From contig UQLW01000020.1 of NCBI GenBank assembly GCA_900542005.1, forward strand, positions 1-59,045: a stretch of DNA of 59,045 bases, written 5' to 3'. The stretch's first letter is position 1; each line of letters starts with the position of its first letter. This document shows, in pieces, positions 34,517 through 42,300 of this stretch. Below the pieces are notes generated by a model. The model did not search any database. It saw nothing but the letters and a program-made list of their open reading frames with translations, and was not told where the DNA came from. Source of the DNA: an uncultured Eubacteriales bacterium. GTDB taxonomy: Bacteria; Bacillota; Clostridia; Christensenellales; UMGS416. The position numbers and the translations under genes were made by a program.

Positions 34517-35023
34517 TTATACGCGAATCCAATAACGCTTCACAAACACCCTTTCATCGCTATCATACAAGGTGTCTTCTAATATGCCGCCGTTTTGTAG
34601 AATAACACGTTCAGAAGCCACATTATCCTCATCGCAGACAGCGAGAATCATATGAAAACCTAATTCTTGGGCTAATTGTAATCCTAACTTGAGAATTTGC
34701 GCAGCATATCCGCACCTCCGTTTTGACGGCTTTACAGCATAACCAACGTGCCCACCGAAATGTAATAGATATTCAGTCAACTCAAATTTAAGGCTGAATA
34801 CGCCTACCATTTCATCTCCAGCATAGCAAAGGTAAAAGTTTTCCCTTACATATCCTTTGGGAAGATTCTTGCCGGATTTTCTGTTTTGCATTGCGCAAAG
34901 CCAGGCGTCATAATTCTTATACCCTCCATAACCGATACAGGTTTCATGGTTTTGCTCAAATTCATTATAGAAGGCTAATACATCGCTTCTGTTTTTCTCA
35001 GTAGGCATAATAAGGGTAAGCAT
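34517..35023 (-). CDS. GNAT family N-acetyltransferase, AT-rich
   Basis: The 168-residue protein has the GNAT acetyl-CoA region HVGYAVKPSKRRCGYAAQIL (about 92-111) followed by the LAVCDEDNVASERVILQNGG segment typical of small-molecule acetyltransferases. Substrate unknown. The DNA is much more AT-rich than its neighbours and uses codons rare elsewhere in the window, which suggests recent acquisition. Ribosome site AAGGAGGG. It is a single gene between the isc operon and an AraC gene. Confidence 0.85.
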   Translation of the reverse strand: MLTLIMPTEKNRSDVLAFYNEFEQNHETCIGYGGYKNYDAWLCAMQNRKSGKNLPKGYVRENFYLCYAGDEMVGVFSLKFELTEYLLHFGGHVGYAVKPSKRRCGYAAQILKLGLQLAQELGFHMILAVCDEDNVASERVILQNGGILEDTLYDSDERVFVKRYWIRV

Positions 35024-35348
35024 GCGTTTCCCTCCTTGCGCTTGCTATATTTACCGTTCGGTTGTAAGCATTCCCCATATTGCGACTCTCCCGGGATTAT
35101 ATAAAGCATAATTTCAATGTCCTCCCGGTATCCGGCAAACATAAGTGTGATAATTTCAGTATAGCATGCGCACAGCGAATAATCGATGGGTGAGTATGGC
35201 AATTAGGGGAATCGACACAGCGTTGAGGGATGGAAGGCAGCGTCTAATGAACAGATAGAATGGACAAGCTTGCGCAGCACAAAAGCGCAAGCCTGGAACA
35301 GCGGACGGCCGGTAATTGCGGTATCATACAGCTAAAGCGAGGCAAAAC
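35024..35348. other. intergenic region, AT-rich on the left, with one hairpin
   Basis: No gene is supported here. The left half is AT-rich and should hold the acetyltransferase promoter (a TATAAT reads on the minus strand at 35096-35101, without a clear -35). A perfect 8-bp inverted repeat GCTTGCGC/GCGCAAGC lies at 35268-35292 without a T-tract. Confidence 0.4.
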
Positions 35349-36290
35349 GTGCAATACCAGGATATCATCGAGGAAAGCGTGGCATTTATCAGGTCACATA
35401 TTGAGCAGGAGCTGACGGTCGAACGGATCGCGGCGCAGGTTGGGTATTCTCCATTCCATTTCTGCCGGATATTTGCGATGGCAATGGGGATGCCGCTGAT
35501 GCAATATGTGCGGCAGATGCGGCTTGCGCTGGCCCGGAACGAGCTGGGCGGCGGCTGCAAGGTGCTGGATGTGGCCATACGGTATGGCTTTGAATCGGCC
35601 AGCGGATTCTCCAAATCCTTTCGCAGGGCGTTCGGCTACTCGCCCACCGCCTATACGGTGCGGATGCGGGGCGTGGATCACCGTTTCCTGCTGGATATCG
35701 GCGAGGTGATCGAACCGCCAAGGCTCCTGAGGCGGGAGGCTTTCCGCGTCGCCGGCTACGGCATGGACGTCCCTATTGCCGACAGCTTCACCCAGGCTGC
35801 GGCTGCCTATTGGGATGCCTACAATGGCGGGCAGCTGGAGGCGAAGATGTACGAAATACTCCAGCCGCCGCGCCATGGCGAGATAGGGCTGTGCATGCCG
35901 GGAAACGACGGACAGGCCCGGTATTTGTTCGGGGTGATCGTCGATGATTTCCATCGCGTCCAGCCGGACATGGTAACGGCCGAAATACCCGGCGCAGATT
36001 ATGTGGTCTTTACCACGCCTCCGGTCAACAATACGGCGACCGCCGCCACCTATGACAAGGACCCACTGTCCATTGCCGTAAAGGAAAGCTGGCGCTACAT
36101 CTTTACCCGCTGGCTGCGGGAGAGCCGGTTTCAGTTGGACGAGGGTAAGCAGGTCTTTGAGTTTTACGATGAACGATGCCACGGCATGGAAAACGCCATC
36201 GCTGAAATCTATATTCCTATCAAAGAAAGCGGAGGTATGGATGACTGCCATGAAGAACTACTACGGAAGCCTATGCACGGAAATGTATGA
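35349..36290 (+). CDS. AraC family regulator with GyrI-like effector domain
   Basis: The 313-residue protein has an N-terminal AraC-type double helix-turn-helix (ELTVERIAAQVGYSPFHFCRIF, then VLDVAIRYGFESASGFSKSFRRAFGYSP; each under 110 residues from the start) and a C-terminal GyrI-like small-molecule domain (FRVAGYGMDVP..., EIPGADYVVFTTPP, EIYIPI). Such proteins sense drugs or metabolites. I prefer the GTG at 35349, with GAGG 6 bases upstream, over the TTG at 35316. The last 17 codons (after EIYIPIKESGG) overlap the next gene by 50 bases and look like a read-through tail. It is likely co-transcribed with the methyltransferase. Confidence 0.85.
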   Translation: MQYQDIIEESVAFIRSHIEQELTVERIAAQVGYSPFHFCRIFAMAMGMPLMQYVRQMRLALARNELGGGCKVLDVAIRYGFESASGFSKSFRRAFGYSPTAYTVRMRGVDHRFLLDIGEVIEPPRLLRREAFRVAGYGMDVPIADSFTQAAAAYWDAYNGGQLEAKMYEILQPPRHGEIGLCMPGNDGQARYLFGVIVDDFHRVQPDMVTAEIPGADYVVFTTPPVNNTATAATYDKDPLSIAVKESWRYIFTRWLRESRFQLDEGKQVFEFYDERCHGMENAIAEIYIPIKESGGMDDCHEELLRKPMHGNV

Positions 36291-36990
36291 AATCCTGCAC
36301 CCAGCCGCGCCCCAAGACGAACTTAACTTTTATCTTTCCTATGCGCAGCAGGGACAGAAAATATTGGAACCGCTGTGCGGCAGCGGCCGGTTCCTGGTGC
36401 CCTTTATGGAGCGGGGATTCGATATTTGCGGCATGGATCTTTCCAAAGAAATGCTGGATAGGCTCAGGGAAAAGGCTCTGGACGCCAGGGTGGAGCTGGC
36501 TTGCGCCGAAGCATACGACTCGGCGGAGCGGTTTGACTATATCTTTATTTCCTCCGGGTCGGTGGGTCTGTTTACCGATATGGGGGTATGCCGGAATATC
36601 CTGCGAAAAATGTGGGAGCTGCTCAAGGAGGGCGGCCGGTTTGTATTCGCCGTGGATACCGTCGCCTGCCGCTGCCCTGACCATGAGGAGGCCGGGCCCG
36701 GCTTGGCCGTCAAAACAAAGGAGGGCTTTGACCTGATAACCAGGGGCAGGGATCGCTACGATGAGGCCACGCATACCCAATATAGCCCCTGCGTTTATGA
36801 GCTGTACGACGGGAACCGGCTTTTGCAAAGCGAACCGATGGAATTTCAGATTCATCTGTATGAGCTGGGCGAGATGGAAGCGATCCTGGCGGAGATAGGC
36901 TTCCGCCAGGTCAAGGTGTATGCCAGCTATGACAAAAAGCCGGCTACCTCCAACGAGGAAGAAATGTTCCTGTTTGAATGCGTCAGGTAG
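36241..36990 (+). CDS. class I SAM-dependent methyltransferase
   Basis: The 249-residue protein has the Rossmann methyltransferase motif I (ILEPLCGSGRFLVPFMERG, about 42-60), the acidic strand-2 end CGMDLSKEML and the later strand IFISSGSVGLF. Substrate unknown. The start at 36241 has GGAGG 5 bases upstream; upstream in-frame ATGs lie inside the AraC gene. It probably modifies, or is induced by, the ligand sensed by the AraC/GyrI regulator it overlaps. A strong terminator follows. Confidence 0.85.
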   Translation: MTAMKNYYGSLCTEMYEILHPAAPQDELNFYLSYAQQGQKILEPLCGSGRFLVPFMERGFDICGMDLSKEMLDRLREKALDARVELACAEAYDSAERFDYIFISSGSVGLFTDMGVCRNILRKMWELLKEGGRFVFAVDTVACRCPDHEEAGPGLAVKTKEGFDLITRGRDRYDEATHTQYSPCVYELYDGNRLLQSEPMEFQIHLYELGEMEAILAEIGFRQVKVYASYDKKPATSNEEEMFLFECVR

Positions 36991-37014
36991 CCGGAGCGGC
37001 TGCGCTTGCCGGTA

Positions 37015-37051
37015 GGAAACAGGGCCGGGATTTCCCGGCCCTGTTTCCTTT
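37015..37051 (+). terminator. terminator after the methyltransferase gene
   Basis: A 16-bp perfect inverted repeat GGAAACAGGGCCGGGA and its complement (37015-37030, 37033-37048) with a 2-base centre is followed by TTTCG. Confidence 0.8.
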
Positions 37052-37094
37052 CGCCCGCGGCCGGCGCCTGCTTCCGCCGCAGGTGAAGGGGCGC

Positions 37095-37154
37095 TTGACA
37101 GCGGCCGGCCGCTGCCTTATTATTATGTCATACGATATATCGTGAGACATAATA
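37095..37154 (+). promoter_or_regulatory. padR promoter with a 34-bp palindromic operator
   Basis: TTGACA (37095-37100) and TATTAT (37118-37123) have 17-base spacing. A nested palindrome overlaps the -10 and start site: TATTATGTC (37121-37129) with GACATAATA (37146-37154), and inside it ACGATATATCGT (37132-37143). PadR proteins bind ATGT-n-ACAT type repeats, so this is a very likely self-operator. Confidence 0.8.
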
Positions 37155-37165
37155 GCGAGGGAAGC

Positions 37166-37489
37166 ATGAACACACAGCAGGGGCCGATGACAGAGGCCAT
37201 GTATTATGTGCTGCTGGCGCTGACAAAGCCGGGGCACGGCTACCGGCTGATGGGCGAGGTGGAGAAGGTTTCCGGCGGCCGGGTGTCCATGGGGCCGGGT
37301 ACGCTGTACGGCGTGCTTACCCGGATGAAAAAGGAGGGGCTGATCCTTCTGACCGAGGATGACGGGCGGCGGAAGGTATACCGCATCACAGCCGCCGGGC
37401 GGGAGGCGCTGGCCCGGGAATACGCCCGGCTGAAGGCCATGGTGGCCGACGGCAGGCAGATGGAGGAGGACAGCGATGCGCAAGCGTAA
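37166..37489 (+). CDS. PadR family transcriptional regulator
   Basis: The 107-residue protein is a compact PadR winged helix (TEAMYYVLLALTKPGHGYRLM, SMGPGTLYGVLTRMKKEGLI, RKVYRITAAGREAL), the short subfamily-2 form. It starts at 37166 just behind GAGGGAAGC; the frame extends upstream into the operator. It overlaps the next gene by 14 bases. PadR plus DUF2812 pairs are common in Clostridia, where the regulator is thought to control the membrane protein. Confidence 0.92.
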   Translation: MNTQQGPMTEAMYYVLLALTKPGHGYRLMGEVEKVSGGRVSMGPGTLYGVLTRMKKEGLILLTEDDGRRKVYRITAAGREALAREYARLKAMVADGRQMEEDSDAQA

Positions 37490-38609
37490 ATATAGCCTGA
37501 ATATGCCCTTCTGGCAGATCGGGGAGGCGGAGCACTGGTATGCAGACCAAGCGGCCAGGGGCTGGCTCCTGCGGAAGCGGGGCGCCTGGCTTACCTGTTT
37601 TGACCGGGGCGCGCCCCAGCGGCTTTGCTACCGCATCGAGCTGGCGGAGGAGAATGACGCCTTTGCCGAGCAGAAGGCGCTGTATGAGCAGGCTGGATGG
37701 CGCTGGGTCACCGGCCGGGAATGGATCCAGGTTTTTGCCGCGCCCGAGGGCACCGGCGAGATCTATACGGACTGCTATGAGCAGGCCTGGACGCTGCGGC
37801 GGCTGCGGGCAAGCTGCTGGCGGTGCCTGGATGCCGCGCTGGTCCTGGCGGCGGGGCTGCTTCCCCTGGCGCTGTGGCGAGGGGGCATTCCCTGGCTAAG
37901 CCTGTGGGCCCAGGGGCTTCTGATGCTGCTGCTTCTGCTGGGTCCCCTGTACCTGAGCGGGCTGCTGGAGGCGGCCATGGGATTTCGGGCGGCCTGGCGC
38001 CTACAGCGCAGGCTGCGCAGCGGCAGGGCGATCGACCACCGGGCGCCCTATCGCGGAGCCCGCCGGGCCAAGGCTATCCTGTGCGCCCTGGGCGCAGCCT
38101 CTACGCTGGCAGGGGCCGCCCTGGGGCTGGCCATGTGGCGCTTTAGCGGGGAAGGGCCGCTGCCGGAGGGAACTGCGCCGGTGATCCTGATGGAACGAGT
38201 GGAGGGGCCGGGCTACCGGCGCAGCCATGGAAGCGATAGGATGCGAATATCCAATAACACGCTGAAACAAGCCTGGTCGCCCTTTGCCATAGGCTATACA
38301 AGCCGGGAAACCGGTGAAGCGGAAGGCTGGATGATTCAGCGGGCCCTGTATACGGGCTTCCCTCAATGGGGTGGGCAGCTGGCCCGGGAGATGATCCCTC
38401 AGTATGCCATCGGGCCGGAAGAAGATTTTGCCCCGCTGGAGGGAACCGCGCTGAGCCTGTGCCTCTACCGGCAGGACGGCCCGCTACTGGAGATGGCGGC
38501 AGCCTGGCAGGGGAACGCGCTCTTTTTGAGCTATTGGGGCCAAGCGGAGCCCGAGAGCCTGGCCCAGGCGGCTGCGGAGGCGATGACAGCCTGGGCCAGG
38601 CAGCGGTAA
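37476..38609 (+). CDS. DUF2812 domain-containing membrane protein
   Basis: The 377-residue protein begins with a DUF2812 domain (about 10-95: WQIGEAEHWYADQAARGWLL, YRIELAEEN, GWRWVTGREWIQVFAAPEG). Two or three transmembrane segments follow (ALVLAAGLLPLALW, LLMLLLLLGPLYLSGLL, ILCALGAASTLAGAALGLAMW), then an extracytoplasmic C-terminal domain. Biochemical role unknown. Coupled to padR by a 14-base overlap; a NUDIX gene follows after 10 bases. Confidence 0.85.
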   Translation: MRKRKYSLNMPFWQIGEAEHWYADQAARGWLLRKRGAWLTCFDRGAPQRLCYRIELAEENDAFAEQKALYEQAGWRWVTGREWIQVFAAPEGTGEIYTDCYEQAWTLRRLRASCWRCLDAALVLAAGLLPLALWRGGIPWLSLWAQGLLMLLLLLGPLYLSGLLEAAMGFRAAWRLQRRLRSGRAIDHRAPYRGARRAKAILCALGAASTLAGAALGLAMWRFSGEGPLPEGTAPVILMERVEGPGYRRSHGSDRMRISNNTLKQAWSPFAIGYTSRETGEAEGWMIQRALYTGFPQWGGQLAREMIPQYAIGPEEDFAPLEGTALSLCLYRQDGPLLEMAAAWQGNALFLSYWGQAEPESLAQAAAEAMTAWARQR

Positions 38610-38619
38610 AGGAGAAGGT

Positions 38620-39144
38620 ATGGAAAAGTGGGATTTGTTTGACCGGGGACGCCGGCCCCTGGGGCGGACCCAGGAGCGCGGCCAGCCCCTGGAGCCCGGC
38701 TGCTACCATCTTGTGGTAGCGGTATGCGTGGTGGATGGGCGGGGACGTATGCTCCTGACCCTGCGGGATAAGGCCAAGCCGGTGTATCCCAACTGCTGGG
38801 AGAATACCGGCGGCGCGGTGCTGGCCGGGGAGACGAGCCTGGAGGGCGCGCTGCGGGAGCTGCGGGAGGAGACGGGCCTTGCGGCCCGGCCGGAGGCGCT
38901 GCGCCTTCTGGATACCGCCTGGGGGACGTCTTCGGCGGTGGATATTTACCTGTATGCCATGGCGGGCACGGCGCAGATCCGCCTGCAGCCAGGGGAGACG
39001 GCGGATTACCGCTGGGTATCGCTGGAGGAGCTGGCGGGCATGATGGATGCAGGGCTTATTGCCGCGCCCATCGTGCCGCGCCTGCGCCAGGTGTGGCACG
39101 CGCTGAAAGCTGCCATGACGGAGGCCCCGGGCTTTAGCGGATAA
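38620..39144 (+). CDS. NUDIX hydrolase
   Basis: The 174-residue protein has a complete NUDIX box GGAVLAGETSLEGALRELREETGL (split here as GGAVLAGET and ALRELREETGL, about 66-89), so it should hydrolyse a nucleoside-diphosphate-linked compound. The N-terminal WDLFDRGRRPLGR and LRDKAKPVYPNCWENTGG fit the IPP-isomerase-like/ADP-ribose group. Ribosome site AAAGGAGAA. It lies behind the DUF2812 gene and its end overlaps the convergent phosphorylase gene by 11 bases. Confidence 0.9.
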   Translation: MEKWDLFDRGRRPLGRTQERGQPLEPGCYHLVVAVCVVDGRGRMLLTLRDKAKPVYPNCWENTGGAVLAGETSLEGALRELREETGLAARPEALRLLDTAWGTSSAVDIYLYAMAGTAQIRLQPGETADYRWVSLEELAGMMDAGLIAAPIVPRLRQVWHALKAAMTEAPGFSG

Positions 39145-39910
39145 GGCCGTCCAACGCCAGCGCAGCCTCAAAGGCCAGCCCCAGCACCTGGTCGCGGATA
39201 TGGACGCCCTGCTGGGAAAGGCCGCGCTTATCCCAGGCGGCGGCGTCCAGGTTATCGGCAGAATAGAGGAACGTGGCGAAGGAGAAGCCGCGGAAGGCCG
39301 CGCAGGCGGCCAGGGCGGCGCACTCCATCTCCACGGCGATGGCCCCCGCAGCCCTGCGGCGGGCCATTTTACCGGGAGTTTCGCGGTAGAAGGCGTCGGT
39401 GGTCCAGACCTTTCCGCGATAGTAGGGCAGGGAGAGCCGGCCGGCACATTGGGCCAGCAGGGCCACGCCGCCGGGATCAAGGGCGATTTCTCCGGCGGGC
39501 GGCGCATAGTGGTAGCTGGTCCCCTCATCCCGGATGGCAGCGGTGGGCAGGATGATCCCGCCGTCCTGGATGGAGCGGTCCAGCACGCCGCAGGAGCCGA
39601 AGGTCAAAAAGGACTGCGCGCCCAGCGCGTGGAGCTCCTCCAGCGCTCCTACGCAGCAGGGAGCGCCCACCGGGGCTAGGAACACAGCGATTTCCACGCC
39701 CTGGTAGGGGACGGCCAGCACAGGCGTTTTGCCGTTGGCACAGCCGATCTGCGTGAGCTGCCGGACGCCGGGCAGCTGCTGGATGCTGCGGAAAAGATCG
39801 CCGGAAAAGGGCCCGATGGCCACCTGGGGAAAGCCCTCCAGCGGAGCAATGTGGCTCTTGGGCTCGATGATCGCTTCAGCGGGATCGAATTCTGATAAAA
39901 GTATCGGCAT
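39134..39910 (-). CDS. nucleoside phosphorylase (uridine phosphorylase-like)
   Basis: The 258-residue protein belongs to the PNP/UDP superfamily, which splits nucleosides with phosphate. Visible motifs are the phosphate and base regions TFGSCGVLD, RDEGTSYHY and the ribose-binding VEMECAALAACAAFRG. Specificity for uridine, purines or another nucleoside is not certain. Ribosome site GGAGG before the ATG. It converges on the NUDIX gene and follows, on the same strand, the AraC regulator gene with a gap of 67 bases. Confidence 0.85.
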   Translation of the reverse strand: MPILLSEFDPAEAIIEPKSHIAPLEGFPQVAIGPFSGDLFRSIQQLPGVRQLTQIGCANGKTPVLAVPYQGVEIAVFLAPVGAPCCVGALEELHALGAQSFLTFGSCGVLDRSIQDGGIILPTAAIRDEGTSYHYAPPAGEIALDPGGVALLAQCAGRLSLPYYRGKVWTTDAFYRETPGKMARRRAAGAIAVEMECAALAACAAFRGFSFATFLYSADNLDAAAWDKRGLSQQGVHIRDQVLGLAFEAALALDGLIR

Positions 39911-39977
39911 GGGAACCTCCTTCTGTCAGGGATAAGGCGTTAATCTGCCCGGGAAGAATAGGCGGCCGGCGGGGCGC

Positions 39978-40724
39978 CTAGGGCAGGGGCGACATGTTCC
40001 TTCGGAATTGTGAGGGTGAAACGCCGGACTTTTTCTGAAAGGCATGGGAAAAGGCGCGGGGGCTTTCATAGCCCACCGCCCGGGCCGCGCTGTGGATGGG
40101 CACGTTCTGCAGCAGGAGGCGGCGCGCTTCGTACATGCGCATATTCATCAGATATTGGTAGGGTGTAATGCCCAGGGTCTGTGTGAACATGCGGATAAAG
40201 TGCTCCGGCGTATAATGAAAATGGGCGCTGATGCCGTTGATGTTCAGGCCGCTGCTTCGGAAATGCCGGCGCATATAGGCGATCACCTCGGCCAAGGGGG
40301 TATCCGCCTGGGGCAGGTGGGCTTGCTCCAGGTATCGGGCAAAGGATTCGACAGCCAGCTTCCCATACCCGGTATCCTGCTGCCCGCAGCGGAAAACCGA
40401 AGGGAGAAGCTGGGCATAGCCGGCGAGCGGGCTGCCCGGGAGGATGGGAATTTCCACCAACGCCGGTATGGCCTTGGGATAGTAGTCAATATGAAACCAG
40501 GTGCAGGAAAAGCCCTCCTCCGGCCGCTGCGGGGCCATGGAATAGGGCGTGGACGCAGGGAACAGATAGAGCCTGCCCGGCTCCAGCACCCGGGTGATCC
40601 CGCCCTCGCTGTAGGCAATGCGGCCGGCATCCAGGAAATATACGCGGCAATACCCGGCCGCCACGGGCTCGTCCACGCGCCAGTTCGACGGCTGGGGGCC
40701 GCTGCCGTTCATCAGGATCATCAT
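39978..40724 (-). CDS. AraC family transcriptional regulator (cupin type)
   Basis: The 248-residue protein has an N-terminal cupin-like sensor (RVYFLDAGRIAYSEGGITRVLEPGRLYLFPASTPY) and a C-terminal AraC double helix-turn-helix (LNINGISAHFHYTPEHFIRMF, then IHSAARAVGYESPRAFSHAFQKKSGVSPSQFR). Such regulators usually activate carbohydrate genes. It is transcribed away from the URO-D-like gene from a shared control region, so that gene is a likely target; the downstream nucleoside phosphorylase is another. Ribosome site GGAGG, 8 bases from the ATG. Confidence 0.9.
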   Translation of the reverse strand: MMILMNGSGPQPSNWRVDEPVAAGYCRVYFLDAGRIAYSEGGITRVLEPGRLYLFPASTPYSMAPQRPEEGFSCTWFHIDYYPKAIPALVEIPILPGSPLAGYAQLLPSVFRCGQQDTGYGKLAVESFARYLEQAHLPQADTPLAEVIAYMRRHFRSSGLNINGISAHFHYTPEHFIRMFTQTLGITPYQYLMNMRMYEARRLLLQNVPIHSAARAVGYESPRAFSHAFQKKSGVSPSQFRRNMSPLP

Positions 40725-40754
40725 GGGATGGGCCTCCAGATCAATTTTGATGCC

Positions 40755-40803
40755 ATTATATCAGAAAATCCACGTTTTTTGTTCAATTTTATTGCTATAT
40801 AAT
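40755..40803. promoter_or_regulatory. divergent promoters between the AraC gene and the URO-D-like gene
   Basis: On the minus strand TGATATAAT (40755-40763) is an extended -10 for the AraC gene. On the plus strand TATAAT (40798-40803) serves the URO-D-like gene, with only a T-run as -35, which suits an activator-dependent promoter. Confidence 0.55.
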
Positions 40804-40839
40804 AGGGCTATACCAAAATGAACCTGGAGGGCCAAGCCC

Positions 40840-42078
40840 GTGATTACGCAAAAAGAAACCAACATTCTCCGCGCACTGGGGCAGAAGTATATGGAGTATG
40901 CCCAATCCCCCCGGCAAAAGCAGCTGGAGCAGCTGTGGATTGCCCACAACACGGGACGGGGCCAGCGCCCCATGGTGCTGATCGATCAGATCCCCTGGCA
41001 TGAAATGGATGTGGACGGCAGCCTGCAATGCCAGGTGGAGGATCCCTACTGGAGGCAGGTAGAATGCGGCCTGCGCCGGAAGCTGTACCAGGTTCAGCAC
41101 ATGCCGGCTGATATGCTGCTTGTTCCCTATATCCTGCTGCCCCGCATCCTGCAGGATCCACGGTACCGGGACTTTGGCATCACGGTGCAGGAGCACATTA
41201 CCCAAACGGACGTTGCCAGCGACGTGGTGTCCCACGCCTATATCAAGCAGTTTGCATCCATGGAGGACCTGGGGAAAATCCAGATGACCCGCCTAAAGGG
41301 CGACCGGAAGCGGCAGGATGAGGCCATGGAGGAAGGCCAACGCATCTTTCAGGGCATCGCGCCCCTATACTGGGAGGGGGTCAGCCTGCACTGCGGCCTG
41401 TGGGATACCATCAGCCAGTGGCAGGGCGTGCAGGAATGCTATTTCATGCTGATCGACGAGCCGGAGCTTCTCCATGCGATGATGGAGCGGATGACCCAAG
41501 CTATGCTTAGCCTGATCCGGCAGGGCAATGAGGAGGGGCTTTTCGATGTAGCCAGCGGCGTGTGCCATTGCTCCCATACCATTACCCAGCCCTTTGGAAC
41601 CGGTATGGAGGACCGGCCGGGCCTGGCCTCCAATAGCTGGGCCTTCGGCCTGGCGCAGCTGTTTTCCTCCGTATCCCCCGAGGTAACCGCAGAGTTTGAA
41701 ATCCCCTATATGAAGCGGATCTTCCAGGAATTTGGCGATGTTTACTATGGATGCTGCGAAAGGCTGGACGACCGGCTGGAGCTGGTTGCCGAGCTGCCCA
41801 ATGTCCGCAAGGTTTCTTGCAGCCCCTGGAGCGACCCGGAACGCTTTGCCAGCCAGCTGCCGAAGCGGCTGATCATGTCCAACAAGCCCAACCCAGCCCT
41901 GGTGGCCAGCGGGAACCTGCAGGCCATGAAGGAAGAGCTGGAGCAGGTTATGGCGGCGGCAAAACGGCATCAGCTGGGGCTGGAGATGATTCTCAAGGAT
42001 AACAGCTCGGTTCATTACCGCCCGCAGCTTCTGTGGGAGTTCAGCCGCATGGCGCTGGAGCTGGTTGAGAGTTGGTAA
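40840..42078 (+). CDS. uroporphyrinogen decarboxylase (URO-D)-like protein, possible corrinoid-dependent methyltransferase
   Basis: The 412-residue protein fits the URO-D superfamily variant found in anaerobes, whose characterised members move methyl groups via corrinoid proteins rather than act in heme synthesis. Segments supporting this are QECYFMLIDEPELLHAMMERM, the strand YGCCERLDDRLELVAELPNVRKVSCSPWSD (about 307-336 overall) and the final LEMILKDNSSVHY. Start is GTG at 40840, with GGAGG upstream. No corrinoid protein gene is adjacent. Regulation by the divergent AraC protein is likely. Confidence 0.65.
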   Translation: MITQKETNILRALGQKYMEYAQSPRQKQLEQLWIAHNTGRGQRPMVLIDQIPWHEMDVDGSLQCQVEDPYWRQVECGLRRKLYQVQHMPADMLLVPYILLPRILQDPRYRDFGITVQEHITQTDVASDVVSHAYIKQFASMEDLGKIQMTRLKGDRKRQDEAMEEGQRIFQGIAPLYWEGVSLHCGLWDTISQWQGVQECYFMLIDEPELLHAMMERMTQAMLSLIRQGNEEGLFDVASGVCHCSHTITQPFGTGMEDRPGLASNSWAFGLAQLFSSVSPEVTAEFEIPYMKRIFQEFGDVYYGCCERLDDRLELVAELPNVRKVSCSPWSDPERFASQLPKRLIMSNKPNPALVASGNLQAMKEELEQVMAAAKRHQLGLEMILKDNSSVHYRPQLLWEFSRMALELVESW

Positions 42079-42097
42079 GGCGCGTACCCCCGGATAC

Positions 42098-42134
42098 AAC
42101 CAGGGTTGCCGGCGGCAGGCTGCCCTGGTTTTTT
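42098..42134 (+). terminator. terminator of the URO-D-like gene
   Basis: AACCAGGG (42098-42105) pairs with CCCTGGTT (42123-42130), followed by TTTT; inner GC-rich bases can extend the stem. Confidence 0.75.
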
Positions 42135-42177
42135 GATGCCCGGCAGTTTTTTTGCCGGTGAAAGCCGCGCCTTTACT

Positions 42178-42206
42178 TTGCCATGAAGGGGAATTTGGAT
42201 TATACT
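42178..42206 (+). promoter_or_regulatory. promoter of the Nif3-like gene
   Basis: TTGCCA (42178-42183) and TATACT (42201-42206) have 17-base spacing; each differs from consensus at one position. Confidence 0.7.
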
Positions 42207-42300
42207 AAAGACAGCATAGCGCGCGGGCATATCCACAAAAGGAAAGAGGCGCGCTGCCTACAGAGCGGGCGGAGCCTGCCGGATCAAGGAGGGAAAAGCA

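Noticed and set aside
34975..35202. 75-codon minus-strand frame upstream of the AT-rich acetyltransferase
   Set aside because: Overlaps the acetyltransferase start and its control region; no domain, and composition fits a non-coding promoter region.
38143..39528. 461-codon open frame across DUF2812, NUDIX and phosphorylase genes
   Set aside because: Proline/arginine-rich shadow crossing several real genes.
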